NCBI GenBank assembly: GCA_965656185.1
Contig: CBFHJH010000015.1
Span: 1-57,180, forward strand
From: Croceimicrobium sp965656185
Lineage (GTDB): Bacteria > Bacteroidota > Bacteroidia > Flavobacteriales > Schleiferiaceae
DNA length: 57,180 nucleotides
Direction of reading: 5' to 3'
Shown: positions 17,301 through 25,890 of the stretch, one piece after another
Numbering within the stretch: the stretch's first letter is position 1
How the letters are laid out: every line of letters starts with the position of its first letter
The notes under the pieces: model-generated
The model's input: the letters and a program-made list of their open reading frames with translations, nothing else
Told to the model about the DNA's origin: nothing
The model's database searches: none
Program-made: the position numbers and the translations under genes

Positions 17301-19094
17301 ATGCGCAAGCTTACAGTCTTGTTTCTCAGTATTTTAAGCTTTGGAGCGATCGCCCAAGGCAAATTGGAAGTAGTTAATTTCGAAATCGACAATCCCTCTG
17401 ATGAAATCAATGACGGTAGAGCGAGCATTGAAGTGATGGGCGGCGAGAAGCCCTATCAATTCAAGTGGTCTAACCAAGGTACCGATACCTTATCGCGTAC
17501 AGCCAATGGTTTAGTGGAAGGCATTGAATATAACGTTGTAGTAACCGACGCCGCTGGCAATCAAGTAAATCAGACTTTCACCATTCCGGCTAATGCAATT
17601 GCGGAAGTGTTGAACAGCACCATGAAACCAGTTGTAGACGGAATTGCTCAAGTTATTTTCTGGGACCCATTCTACGCCATGGGATTATATGATAATCGAG
17701 TTTTTACCGATGAAGGAGAACTAGCCAAATTCCCAAATGGTGATGTGCGTAAGAATAGTATTCCTTTCATTGTGATTTGGCTCATTTTTGGTGCTATTTT
17801 CTTTACCATCCGTATGGGTTTTGTAAACTTCTGGGGCTGGAGACATTCTATTAAGTTGGTGCGAGGAGCCTATGATGAAGAAGATGCACCCGGAGAAGTA
17901 ACCCACTTCCAGGCTTTAGCCACCGCAGTGAGTGCCACGGTAGGCCTTGGAAATATTGCCGGGGTAGCAGTGGCAATCTCCATTGGGGGTCCAGGCGCTA
18001 CATTTTGGCTTATTGTAGTAGGCCTCTTTAGTATGGCCTCCAAATTTACCGAATGTACCTTGGGGGTAAAGTACCGCGACATTGGTGAAGATGGTGTTGT
18101 AGAAGGTGGCCCGATGCGTTATCTGCGCAAAGGCTTAAAGGCCAAAGGTATGGGTGGTCTTGGAAAAACCTTAGCGGTAATCTTTGCGGTATTGGCCATT
18201 GGCGCCAGCTTTGGCGGTGGCAATATGTTCCAAGCAAACCAGGCCTTCGAAATTCTTTCTGGTGAATTCACTTTTATGGAAGGACACGGAACAGCCTTCG
18301 GTATTGTGATGGCCTTGCTGGTAGGTGCCGTGATTCTTGGCGGTATTCGCAGTATTGCCAAAGTAACCGAGAAGATCGTTCCTTTTATGGCTGGCCTTTA
18401 TGTCTTAGCCGCCTTAGTAATCATCATTAAAAACTTTGCTAATATCGGTGAGGCCTTTGCCTTGATCATTGATGGCGCTTTTAACCCATCTTCGATGTTG
18501 GGTGGCTTCGTTGGTGTTATGATCCAAGGAGTTCGCCGGGCAGCCTTCTCTAATGAAGCAGGGGTAGGCTCTGCCGCCATCGCTCACTCGGCGGCCAAGA
18601 CCAAGCACGCGGTTAGCGAAGGTTTTGTCGCATTACTAGAGCCTTTTATCGATACGGTGATGGTTTGTACCCTTACTGCTTTAGTACTGATCTTTACCGG
18701 TTATTATGACGATGGCGGCCTAGGTGGAGCGCAGCTAACTTCTCAAGCCTTTGGCAGTGTGATATCTTGGTTCCCCTATGTACTGGTAATCGCCATTTTC
18801 CTTTTTGCCTTTTCTACCATGATCAGCTGGTCTTATTACGGCTTGCGTGCCTGGACCTTCTTATTCGGTCGTAACCAAACCACCGAAATAATTTACAAGG
18901 TGCTTTTCATGTTCTTCGTAGTAATTGGTTCTTCAGTAAGTTTGGGCGCCGTGCTCGATTTCTCGGATATGATGATCCTAGCCATGGCCTTCCCTAATAT
19001 TATTGGTCTCTTACTACTAAGTGGCGAAGTGCGGGCAGAATTAAAGGATTATTGGGCCAAGATCAAGAGCGGAGAAATCCTAAACAAGAAGTAA
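17301..19094 (+). CDS. Sodium/alanine symporter (AGCS family) with N-terminal SprB-like extracellular domain
   Basis: Encodes 597 residues when started at MRKLTVLFLSILSF, the best start because it gives a clean signal peptide (cleavage after about GAIAQG); the frame extends 36 codons upstream. Residues about 20-105 form a soluble domain resembling SprB/PKD-like repeats (GEKPYQFKWSNQGTDT, GIEYNVVVTDAAGNQVNQ). The rest is a full AGCS transporter: IRMGFVNFWGWRHSIKLVRG, ATAVSATVGLGNIAGVAVAIS, GGPGATFWLIVVGLFSM and AFSNEAGVGSAAIAHSAA. AGCS proteins import alanine, glycine or related amino acids with Na+. The added domain would face the periplasm. It is transcribed divergently from the helix-hairpin-helix gene across a 137-nt gap with no clear promoter. 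Confidence 0.9.
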   Translation: MRKLTVLFLSILSFGAIAQGKLEVVNFEIDNPSDEINDGRASIEVMGGEKPYQFKWSNQGTDTLSRTANGLVEGIEYNVVVTDAAGNQVNQTFTIPANAIAEVLNSTMKPVVDGIAQVIFWDPFYAMGLYDNRVFTDEGELAKFPNGDVRKNSIPFIVIWLIFGAIFFTIRMGFVNFWGWRHSIKLVRGAYDEEDAPGEVTHFQALATAVSATVGLGNIAGVAVAISIGGPGATFWLIVVGLFSMASKFTECTLGVKYRDIGEDGVVEGGPMRYLRKGLKAKGMGGLGKTLAVIFAVLAIGASFGGGNMFQANQAFEILSGEFTFMEGHGTAFGIVMALLVGAVILGGIRSIAKVTEKIVPFMAGLYVLAALVIIIKNFANIGEAFALIIDGAFNPSSMLGGFVGVMIQGVRRAAFSNEAGVGSAAIAHSAAKTKHAVSEGFVALLEPFIDTVMVCTLTALVLIFTGYYDDGGLGGAQLTSQAFGSVISWFPYVLVIAIFLFAFSTMISWSYYGLRAWTFLFGRNQTTEIIYKVLFMFFVVIGSSVSLGAVLDFSDMMILAMAFPNIIGLLLLSGEVRAELKDYWAKIKSGEILNKK

Positions 19095-19112
19095 TCCGCG
19101 CTTAGGATTAGT

Positions 19113-19120
19113 TACCTTTG
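19113..19120 (+). promoter_or_regulatory. Promoter -7 box of the ABC exporter gene
   Basis: TACCTTTG matches TAnnTTTG exactly and ends 18 nt before the chosen ATG at 19139. It overlaps the longer possible start at 19118, which argues against that start. No good -33 TTG is visible. Confidence 0.55.
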
Positions 19121-19138
19121 CCGGCCTCATTTGGACCT

Positions 19139-20917
19139 ATGGCAGAAAAAAATAAGGAAAAGCGCAAGCTTTCAAAAGGGGCTCTAAAGAAGTCTTTACG
19201 CCTTTATAAATACGTAAAGCCCTACCGAGGTGAATTCCTAGTCGGTTTGGTCTTCTTGGTCTTAAGCTCTGCCGCTAATTTAGCTTTCCCCAAATACCTG
19301 GGCGACTTAGTCGATGCCTCTAATTCTGAGCTTATCGTAGAGCGGATCCAAGAGATCTCCTTGCTGCTTATCGGAATTTTGGTGACGCAAGCGGTAGTTT
19401 CATTTTTTCGGGTGGTCCTTTTTGTTAATGTAACCCAGAAAACCCTGGCCTCTTTGAGGCAAGCCACCTACCAGCACCTTATCAAGTTGCCCATTAACTT
19501 CTTCAATAGCAAGCGAGTTGGAGAGCTCAATTCTAGAATTTCGTCCGACATCTCGCTTTTGCAAGAAACTTTCACCACCACCCTAGCGGAGTTCATCCGT
19601 CAAATGATCATCATTTTCGGTGGCATCACTATTCTGCTCTTCACCTCTACCAAGCTTACCTTATTTATGCTTGCGGTAGTGCCGGTGGTAATGTTGATTG
19701 CCGTTTTCTTTGGGCGCTTCATTCGCACCTATGCCAAAGACATGCAATCGGAAGTGGCCGAATCCAACACCATTGTAGAAGAGACGCTCCAAGGCATTTT
19801 TAATGTTAAGGCATTCGCTAATGAGTACTTCGAAATTGCTCGATACCGCAAGAAAACTAATGAAGTAGCTAAGATTGGCATGAAGGGCGGCGTGTACCGC
19901 GGGGCCTTTAGCTCTTTTATTATCTTAGGTATGTTTGGCGCTATCGTAGCTGTAATTTGGCGTGGGGTAAACCTTATTGCCGCCGGTGAACTAGCCACGG
20001 GTGAATTATTCAGTTTCGTGATCTACTCGGCCTTTATCGGAGGGTCTATTGGCGGTCTCGCCAATGTTTATGCCAATCTGCAAAAAGCAATCGGCGCCAC
20101 CGAGGATCTCATGGATATTTTCGACGAGGATACCGAGAACCTCCAAGTACCCGAAGAACGTGAAGCCTTACATAACTTCCAAGGCTCTTTGGCGGTAAAA
20201 GACCTAAGCTTTAGCTATCCTAACCGGCCCGACGAAACGGTCATTCGCTCTTTGAGCTTCGAAGTGTCAGCCGGAGAGCAATTAGCCATTGTTGGACCAA
20301 GCGGCGCGGGAAAATCGACCCTTGTTTCTTTGATCCTCGGGTTTTATCCCGCTAAAGAAGGTAGTTTGTTCTTCGATCAGAAAGCCGCTAGCGACTATCA
20401 ATTATCAGCCCTCCGTTCTCAAATGGCGGTGGTACCACAAGATGTCTTCCTTTTTGGCGGTAGCATCCGCGAAAACATTGCCTATGGCAAGCCCGAAGCC
20501 CAAGAGGAAGAGATCATAGAGGCGGCTAAAAAAGCTAATGCCTGGGATTTTATCCAAGACTTCAAGGATGGGCTCGATACTATCGTGGGAGAACGTGGCG
20601 TGCAGCTATCTGGTGGACAAAGACAGAGGGTTGCCATTGCAAGAGCCTTGCTTAAAGATCCCAAGATCTTGATCTTAGATGAAGCCACTTCAGCTTTAGA
20701 CTCAGAGTCGGAGCGCCTGGTGCAAGAAGCCCTCGAAAATTTGATGGCCGGAAGAACCTCCATTGTTATCGCCCATCGCTTGGCCACGGTACGCAAAGCA
20801 GACCGGATCTTAGTACTCGACAAAGGTCAAATGGTAGAAATGGGCAGTCATGAGGAGCTCATCCAAAACGAGGATGGCTTGTACCACAACCTTAGTGAAT
20901 TGCAATTCAATTCTTAA
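19139..20917 (+). CDS. ABC exporter, fused permease and ATPase (MsbA-like)
   Basis: Encodes a 592-residue half-transporter. An N-terminal membrane domain with about six spans (residues 25-320; LVGLVFLVLSSAANLAFPKYLGDL at the start) is joined to a C-terminal ATPase. Walker A GPSGAGKST is near residue 386, the Q-loop PQDVFLFGGSIRENIAYG follows, the signature LSGGQRQR is near 490, and Walker B ILILDEATSALD near 511. The H-loop is IVIAHRLAT. It would act as a homodimer exporting lipid, drug or peptide; the substrate cannot be told. The start at 19139 (MAEKNKEKRK) is chosen because the promoter box covers the earlier ATG. Confidence 0.9.
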   Translation: MAEKNKEKRKLSKGALKKSLRLYKYVKPYRGEFLVGLVFLVLSSAANLAFPKYLGDLVDASNSELIVERIQEISLLLIGILVTQAVVSFFRVVLFVNVTQKTLASLRQATYQHLIKLPINFFNSKRVGELNSRISSDISLLQETFTTTLAEFIRQMIIIFGGITILLFTSTKLTLFMLAVVPVVMLIAVFFGRFIRTYAKDMQSEVAESNTIVEETLQGIFNVKAFANEYFEIARYRKKTNEVAKIGMKGGVYRGAFSSFIILGMFGAIVAVIWRGVNLIAAGELATGELFSFVIYSAFIGGSIGGLANVYANLQKAIGATEDLMDIFDEDTENLQVPEEREALHNFQGSLAVKDLSFSYPNRPDETVIRSLSFEVSAGEQLAIVGPSGAGKSTLVSLILGFYPAKEGSLFFDQKAASDYQLSALRSQMAVVPQDVFLFGGSIRENIAYGKPEAQEEEIIEAAKKANAWDFIQDFKDGLDTIVGERGVQLSGGQRQRVAIARALLKDPKILILDEATSALDSESERLVQEALENLMAGRTSIVIAHRLATVRKADRILVLDKGQMVEMGSHEELIQNEDGLYHNLSELQFNS

Positions 20918-20972
20918 CGCTTATTTGTTGGTAACGCCTTACGGCGGATGCGATAGCAGCAATTGTCCTTAG

Positions 20973-20980
20973 TATATTTG
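20973..20980 (+). promoter_or_regulatory. Promoter -7 box of the DivIC-like gene
   Basis: TATATTTG is a perfect TAnnTTTG box that ends only 4 nt before the ATG at 20985. If used, the transcript would start at or next to the start codon and be nearly leaderless. Confidence 0.5.
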
Positions 20981-20984
20981 ATCT

Positions 20985-21305
20985 ATGCGTAAGCTTTGGG
21001 AAAAGATACAGCACCAATTGTGGTTTAAGATAATTAGCAACCGCTATATCTTGAGCCTAATTCTCTTTAGCATCTGGATGGGCTTTATCGACGTAAACTC
21101 ATGGCTGATCCATCGTGAGCTTAACGAGGAAATCGACAAATTAGAGACGAGTATCGATTATTACCAATCCGAGATCGCTAAAGACAAAGCCCAGCTGGAG
21201 CAGTTAAACTCCAGCCCTGAAGCTCTCGAAAAATTCGCTCGAGAACAATATTATTTAGTAGGCGACAAAGAAGAAGTCTTTCTGATAGAGAGCGAGCTTC
21301 CCTAG
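20985..21305 (+). CDS. Septum formation initiator family protein (FtsB/DivIC-like)
   Basis: Encodes 106 residues with one N-terminal membrane span (about residues 22-42; YILSLILFSIWMGFIDV). A coiled coil follows (about 48-82; LNEEIDKLETSIDYYQSEIA). The C-terminal part LNSSPEALEKFAREQYYL is the hallmark of the FtsB/DivIC family, in which E-x-x-AR-E-x-Y/F is conserved. These proteins form the FtsQ-FtsB-FtsL complex that licenses septal cell-wall synthesis. Next to mutA such genes are often seen in Flavobacteria; here one gene lies between them. Confidence 0.88.
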   Translation: MRKLWEKIQHQLWFKIISNRYILSLILFSIWMGFIDVNSWLIHRELNEEIDKLETSIDYYQSEIAKDKAQLEQLNSSPEALEKFAREQYYLVGDKEEVFLIESELP

Positions 21306-21355
21306 GCCAATTCCATCTATTTTAAGCTTTGTATTTTAGTGCAAAAGAAACATAC

Positions 21356-24300
21356 ATGAAGCTTAAGAACTACTATTACCTCTTATTGACCTTCCTGCTT
21401 TGTGGTTTCCCTGAAACCACCCTTGCCCAAATAGATACTTCTTATTTGGCTAGTCTTAGCTGGCGAAATATCGGACCTTACCGAGGCGGCAGATCCTGTG
21501 CCGTTACGGGAGTAAGGGGTCAAGCCAACCTCTTTTATTTTGGGAGTGCTGGGGGTGGTGTTTGGCGAAGTACAGATGCCGGCAATAGTTGGGAAAACAT
21601 CTCCGACGGTTTTTTTGGAGGTAGTATTGGTGCCATTGCCGTTGCTCCAAGCGACCCGAATGTTATCTACGTGGGGCAAGGCGAAGAAACGGTAAGAGGA
21701 AACGTTAGTTCTGGTTTTGGCATCTGGAAATCAGTGGATGCCGGAAAAACGTGGATGCCTTTAGGATTGCAGTCCACCCGGCATATTGGCCGAATTCGAA
21801 TACATCCTAAAAACCCAGACATCGCTTACGTAGCTGCCATGGGTAACCTCTATAAGGATAGCCCAGAACGCGGGGTTTACAAGACCATCGATGGCGGAAA
21901 AACTTGGAAAAAGGTGCTCTTCTCCGATGCGGGAAGTGGCGCGGTAGATTTAGTGATAGACCCGCAAAATTACCGTACGCTCTACGCTTCCACCTGGACC
22001 ATCAGACGTACCCCCTACTCTCTCTCTAGCGGTGGCGAAGGATCAAAACTTTGGAAAAGCACCGATGAGGGGGAAACTTGGAACGAGATCTCGAATAATG
22101 AAGGGTTCGCTGCTGGATTAAAAGGAATCATTGGCGTGGCGGTTTCTCCCGTAAACAATCAAAGGGTATGGGCTTTAGTAGAAAATGAGCCTGATGGTGG
22201 TTTATACCGTAGTGAGAATGGCGGTAAGACTTGGAAAAAGATCAACAACCAAAGATCGATTCGACAAAGGGCTTGGTACTATACTCGTATTTACGCCCAT
22301 CCTACCGACATCGATCGACTGTATGTAATGAACGTCCGCTATCATCATTCTAAAGATGGTGGAAAGACCTTCAGTAAATACAATGCACCTCATGGCGATC
22401 ACCACGACCTTTGGATAGACCCTTCTGCTCCCGAGCGTATGATCATTGGCGATGATGGTGGAGCACAAGTTAGTTTTGACGGAGGTGAAAACTGGACTAG
22501 CTATTACAATCAACCTACCGCGCAGTTTTACCGGGTAAAAACCGATAATCATTTCCCCTTCCGAATCTATGGAGCGCAGCAAGACAATAGCTCTATTCGA
22601 ATAAACTCACGTAGCGATGGCGCTTTTATTGATGAACGCGATTGGGAAGTTACCGCAGGAGGTGAAGCTGGCCACCACGCTATCTATTCTAAAAATGAAG
22701 ACATTGTATTTGGTGGGGAGTACGGCGGATTAATGATTCGTAAAAATCATAAAACCGGACAAGAGCAAGCAACCAATGTTTGGCCCAATAATCCATTGGG
22801 GCATGGCGTAGAGAATATGAAATACCGGTTTCAGTGGAACTATCCGATGTTCTTCTCCAAGCATGAGCCAGAAGTTCTTTACACCTTCTCCAATCATGTA
22901 CACCGTAGCAATGATTTTGGGAAAAGCTGGGAAACTATAAGTCCAGACCTTACTACCGATGACAAAAGTAAACAAGGCCCTTCCGGCGGACCGATCACTA
23001 AAGACAATACCGCGGTAGAATACTACTGTACCATTTTCGCTGCGGCGGAATCGCCCCTAAAAAAAGGGATTCTATGGACCGGAAGCGATGATGGTCGAGT
23101 TCACCTGTCTACTGACAATGGTGAAAACTGGAATGACGTTAGTCCTAAAGACCTGCCCGAGTTCACCCAGATCAACAGTATGGAGGCCGATCCATTTAAT
23201 GAAGGAGGCCTCTACCTAGCTGGAACGCGCTACAAATGGGGTGATTTTAGCCCTTATCTCTATTACACCAAAGATTATGGCAAATCTTGGAAACGAATCG
23301 ATAAAGGAATAGATCGCATGCACTTTAGTAGAGTTATTCGCACCGACCCCGAACATGAAGGATTGTTATTCGCTGGAACGGAATATGGTCTATACCTATC
23401 GGTAGACGGCGGCCAAAACTGGCAGCAATTTCAAAACAATTTACCCCTAACCCCAATCACGGACCTCGCCGTGAAAGACCGACATTTGATCGCTGCCACC
23501 CAAGGAAGAGGCTTTTGGCTCATCGATGACCTTAGCCCCCTTTATGAGTTAAGTGCAGATTTTAATAAAGAAGCCCACCTCTTCGCTCCTAAACCTACTT
23601 ACTTGATGCAGAGTTCCTACGGCGGTAAATCGAAAAGAGCCGGTGAAAATCACCCCGCAGGCTTAATTGTAAACTACTACCTCAAAACGATAGATTCTAA
23701 TAAAACTTACCATTTAAGGTTCCTCGATGACCAGGGCCATGAGGTGCGAAAGTTCTGCTCAAAATCGAAGGAAAAATCTATGCACTGGGATCCTAAAAAA
23801 GGTGCTAATCGATTTGTATGGAACCTGCGCAAAAAAGGCTTTGAATCCATAGACGGAATGATCCTATGGTATGTACTGCGCCAAGGTCCTTATATTTTAC
23901 CCGGCGATTACACCGTGCAGCTAATTGCCGGTGAGGACACGATGAGTCAAGCTTTCAACCTGATCCTAGACCCAAGACTAGATCTGCAAGAAAATGAACT
24001 TCAAGCACAGCACGACTTTTTAGCCGATATCATCCTTGGCATGGATAGCATGAACAACTGCATCCGCGAAATACGCTCTCTTAGGGCCGATCTTGAGAAA
24101 GCAAAATCGAGGATAGAAGATAGCAGTTTAGTGGCTCAGATCGTGCAAATTTTGGAAGCGAGCGAGTCGATCGAAAAGGCGCTCTATCAAACTAAAAATC
24201 GCAGTCCTCAAGACCCACTCAATTTTCCGATCAGGCTCAACAACAAATACGGTCATGTAGGTGCCTTGGCCAGCATTGGCTTTCAAGCCCCTACCCAAGC

Positions 24301-24433
24301 AATGTACGGAGTGAAAGAAGAGCTGGAACAGTCTTTTTACACAGAAATTGAAAAATGGGAAAAACTCAAGGTCGAGGTAGAAAGCTTAAACCAAGCGCTT
24401 CTCTCGGCCCAGTACCAAATTTTAAAGTGGTAA
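21356..24433 (+). CDS. Secreted VPS10/sortilin-like Asp-box (BNR) repeat protein
   Basis: Encodes 1025 residues starting at MKLKNYYYLLLTFLL, which gives a signal peptide ending near TTLAQ; nine earlier in-frame codons are not signal-like. At least nine Asp-box turns are visible, for example STDAGNSWENIS, SVDAGKTWMPL, TIDGGKTWKKV, SENGGKTWKKI, SFDGGENWTSY, STDNGENWNDV and SVDGGQNWQQF. These indicate one or two seven- or ten-bladed beta-propellers over residues 30-760. The C-terminal 250 residues are a beta-sandwich-like segment followed by helices. Such proteins are called glycosyl hydrolases in many annotations, but catalytic residues are not evident; ligand or peptide binding is as likely. 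No T9SS sorting domain is seen. Confidence 0.85.
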   Translation: MKLKNYYYLLLTFLLCGFPETTLAQIDTSYLASLSWRNIGPYRGGRSCAVTGVRGQANLFYFGSAGGGVWRSTDAGNSWENISDGFFGGSIGAIAVAPSDPNVIYVGQGEETVRGNVSSGFGIWKSVDAGKTWMPLGLQSTRHIGRIRIHPKNPDIAYVAAMGNLYKDSPERGVYKTIDGGKTWKKVLFSDAGSGAVDLVIDPQNYRTLYASTWTIRRTPYSLSSGGEGSKLWKSTDEGETWNEISNNEGFAAGLKGIIGVAVSPVNNQRVWALVENEPDGGLYRSENGGKTWKKINNQRSIRQRAWYYTRIYAHPTDIDRLYVMNVRYHHSKDGGKTFSKYNAPHGDHHDLWIDPSAPERMIIGDDGGAQVSFDGGENWTSYYNQPTAQFYRVKTDNHFPFRIYGAQQDNSSIRINSRSDGAFIDERDWEVTAGGEAGHHAIYSKNEDIVFGGEYGGLMIRKNHKTGQEQATNVWPNNPLGHGVENMKYRFQWNYPMFFSKHEPEVLYTFSNHVHRSNDFGKSWETISPDLTTDDKSKQGPSGGPITKDNTAVEYYCTIFAAAESPLKKGILWTGSDDGRVHLSTDNGENWNDVSPKDLPEFTQINSMEADPFNEGGLYLAGTRYKWGDFSPYLYYTKDYGKSWKRIDKGIDRMHFSRVIRTDPEHEGLLFAGTEYGLYLSVDGGQNWQQFQNNLPLTPITDLAVKDRHLIAATQGRGFWLIDDLSPLYELSADFNKEAHLFAPKPTYLMQSSYGGKSKRAGENHPAGLIVNYYLKTIDSNKTYHLRFLDDQGHEVRKFCSKSKEKSMHWDPKKGANRFVWNLRKKGFESIDGMILWYVLRQGPYILPGDYTVQLIAGEDTMSQAFNLILDPRLDLQENELQAQHDFLADIILGMDSMNNCIREIRSLRADLEKAKSRIEDSSLVAQIVQILEASESIEKALYQTKNRSPQDPLNFPIRLNNKYGHVGALASIGFQAPTQAMYGVKEELEQSFYTEIEKWEKLKVEVESLNQALLSAQYQILKW

Positions 24434-24495
24434 ACTGATAATTATCCATATTAAAACAGCAGAGAATTTAGACCTTTGCTAAAATCAAAGAAAGC

Positions 24496-25890
24496 ATGTC
24501 TGAGCCCAACCTCTTTAAGGACTTCCCTGAAATTTCGGAAGCCGATTGGAAAGCCAAGATCATCAAAGACCTGCGGGGAAAAGCCTATGAAGAAATAGTT
24601 AGGCAAAGTCCCGATGGCATAAGCATAGAACCTATTTACAGTAGCGAAAGCAGCCCCTTGCGGCATCAACCCCTTAAGGAGCATCCCAAATGGGATAATG
24701 TGCTAGAAATATTAGTAGAAGATCCTAAGGTCGCTAATGAAGAGGCCCTAAAGTATTTAAATAAAGGGGCTACTTCTCTGCTCTTTTATTTGCCTGGCAA
24801 AGTGGACCTTGCCCTTTTATTGCAAGGCATTCAGCTCGAATACATTTGTACCAATTTAGTTATTGAAGGACATAGCGAGTATTACCGAGAGCAATTTCAA
24901 GCCTTAATAAAGGAAAGAGGAATTGATGAGGCAGAACTTGAAGGCAGCATAAATTACGACCCACTCGAAAATCTAGCCCGAACCGGTAACTGGTTTGAAA
25001 GTGAGTCGGGCGATTTCGACCAGCTAGCCGAACTTCAGCAAGGAAATTTCCAAGGCTTTCGATCCGTGGCTATCAATCTTAACCTCTTCGCCAATGCGGG
25101 AGCAAGTCTGGCCCAGCAGCTTGGCATTGCCCTTGCCATGGCTTATGAATATCAGCACAGACTGGAGCTGAAAGATAGCCGCGCTTTTTGGGTGAATTTC
25201 GCGATAGGCTCCGATTATTTCGGTGAAATAGCCAAGCTGAGAGCCTTTAGACGGCTTTGGCAGCAATGGCAATCGGAATTAGGTTTAGACCAAACCGAAG
25301 TACGTGTATATGCCGAAACAAGTTTGCGAAATAAGAGTATTCTCGACAAACACAACAACCTCATCCGCACTACTTCCGAGGCTATGTCGGCCATAATAGG
25401 TGGGGCCACCGAAGTATGTGTGAAAGGATTTGCCGAACCACTGGAAGATGAAGGTTTCTTTCCCCGGCGTTTAGCCTTGAACCAGCTCAGCTTATTGCAA
25501 CATGAGAGCCATTTTGATCAGGTACGAGATATGGCCGCCGGCAATTATTGGGTAGAAAATTACACCGAGTCCTTAGCACAAAAAGGATGGGAATTTTTCC
25601 AAGCGATAGAACAAGAAGGCGGATACATCGCCGCCCTCAAAAATAATTGGCTTCAAACCTCGATAGAAGAGCAAGCTAAGCAAGAGCAAGAGCGCTTTGA
25701 TAAAGGTGATCTTAAAATGATCGGGGTAAACATTTTCCGGAATGAAAATGAAAGCTTCAGCTCGGCAGTGAAATCAGCTTTAAGCCGAAAGCCAGCTAAG
25801 GAAGTGGCTGGCAGCATAAGGCCGATCCGAGCACAACGTTTAGCAGAGCAATTAGAGCGAGAACTAATCCTTGAAAATCCATCAGCATGA
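24496..25890 (+). CDS. mutA: Methylmalonyl-CoA mutase, small subunit
   Basis: Encodes the 464-residue small (beta) subunit of the B12-dependent mutase that interconverts succinyl-CoA and (R)-methylmalonyl-CoA. The TIM-barrel part is recognisable (FRSVAINLNLFANAGASLAQQLG, RVYAETSLRNKSILDKHNNLIRTTSEAM). The DxHxxG cobalamin motif is absent and the protein stops after the linker, consistent with a structural, non-B12-binding subunit. The start MSEPNLFKDFPEISEADW is typical. It overlaps mutB by 4 nt (ATGA), so the subunits are likely made in equal amounts. A near-match to the -7 box (GACCTTTG) is about 20 nt before the ATG. Confidence 0.93.
   Translation: MSEPNLFKDFPEISEADWKAKIIKDLRGKAYEEIVRQSPDGISIEPIYSSESSPLRHQPLKEHPKWDNVLEILVEDPKVANEEALKYLNKGATSLLFYLPGKVDLALLLQGIQLEYICTNLVIEGHSEYYREQFQALIKERGIDEAELEGSINYDPLENLARTGNWFESESGDFDQLAELQQGNFQGFRSVAINLNLFANAGASLAQQLGIALAMAYEYQHRLELKDSRAFWVNFAIGSDYFGEIAKLRAFRRLWQQWQSELGLDQTEVRVYAETSLRNKSILDKHNNLIRTTSEAMSAIIGGATEVCVKGFAEPLEDEGFFPRRLALNQLSLLQHESHFDQVRDMAAGNYWVENYTESLAQKGWEFFQAIEQEGGYIAALKNNWLQTSIEEQAKQEQERFDKGDLKMIGVNIFRNENESFSSAVKSALSRKPAKEVAGSIRPIRAQRLAEQLERELILENPSA

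Noticed and set aside
21356..24433. Calling the Asp-box protein a sialidase or other glycosidase
   Set aside because: Asp boxes alone do not show catalysis, and I see no sialidase Arg triad or other active-site pattern.
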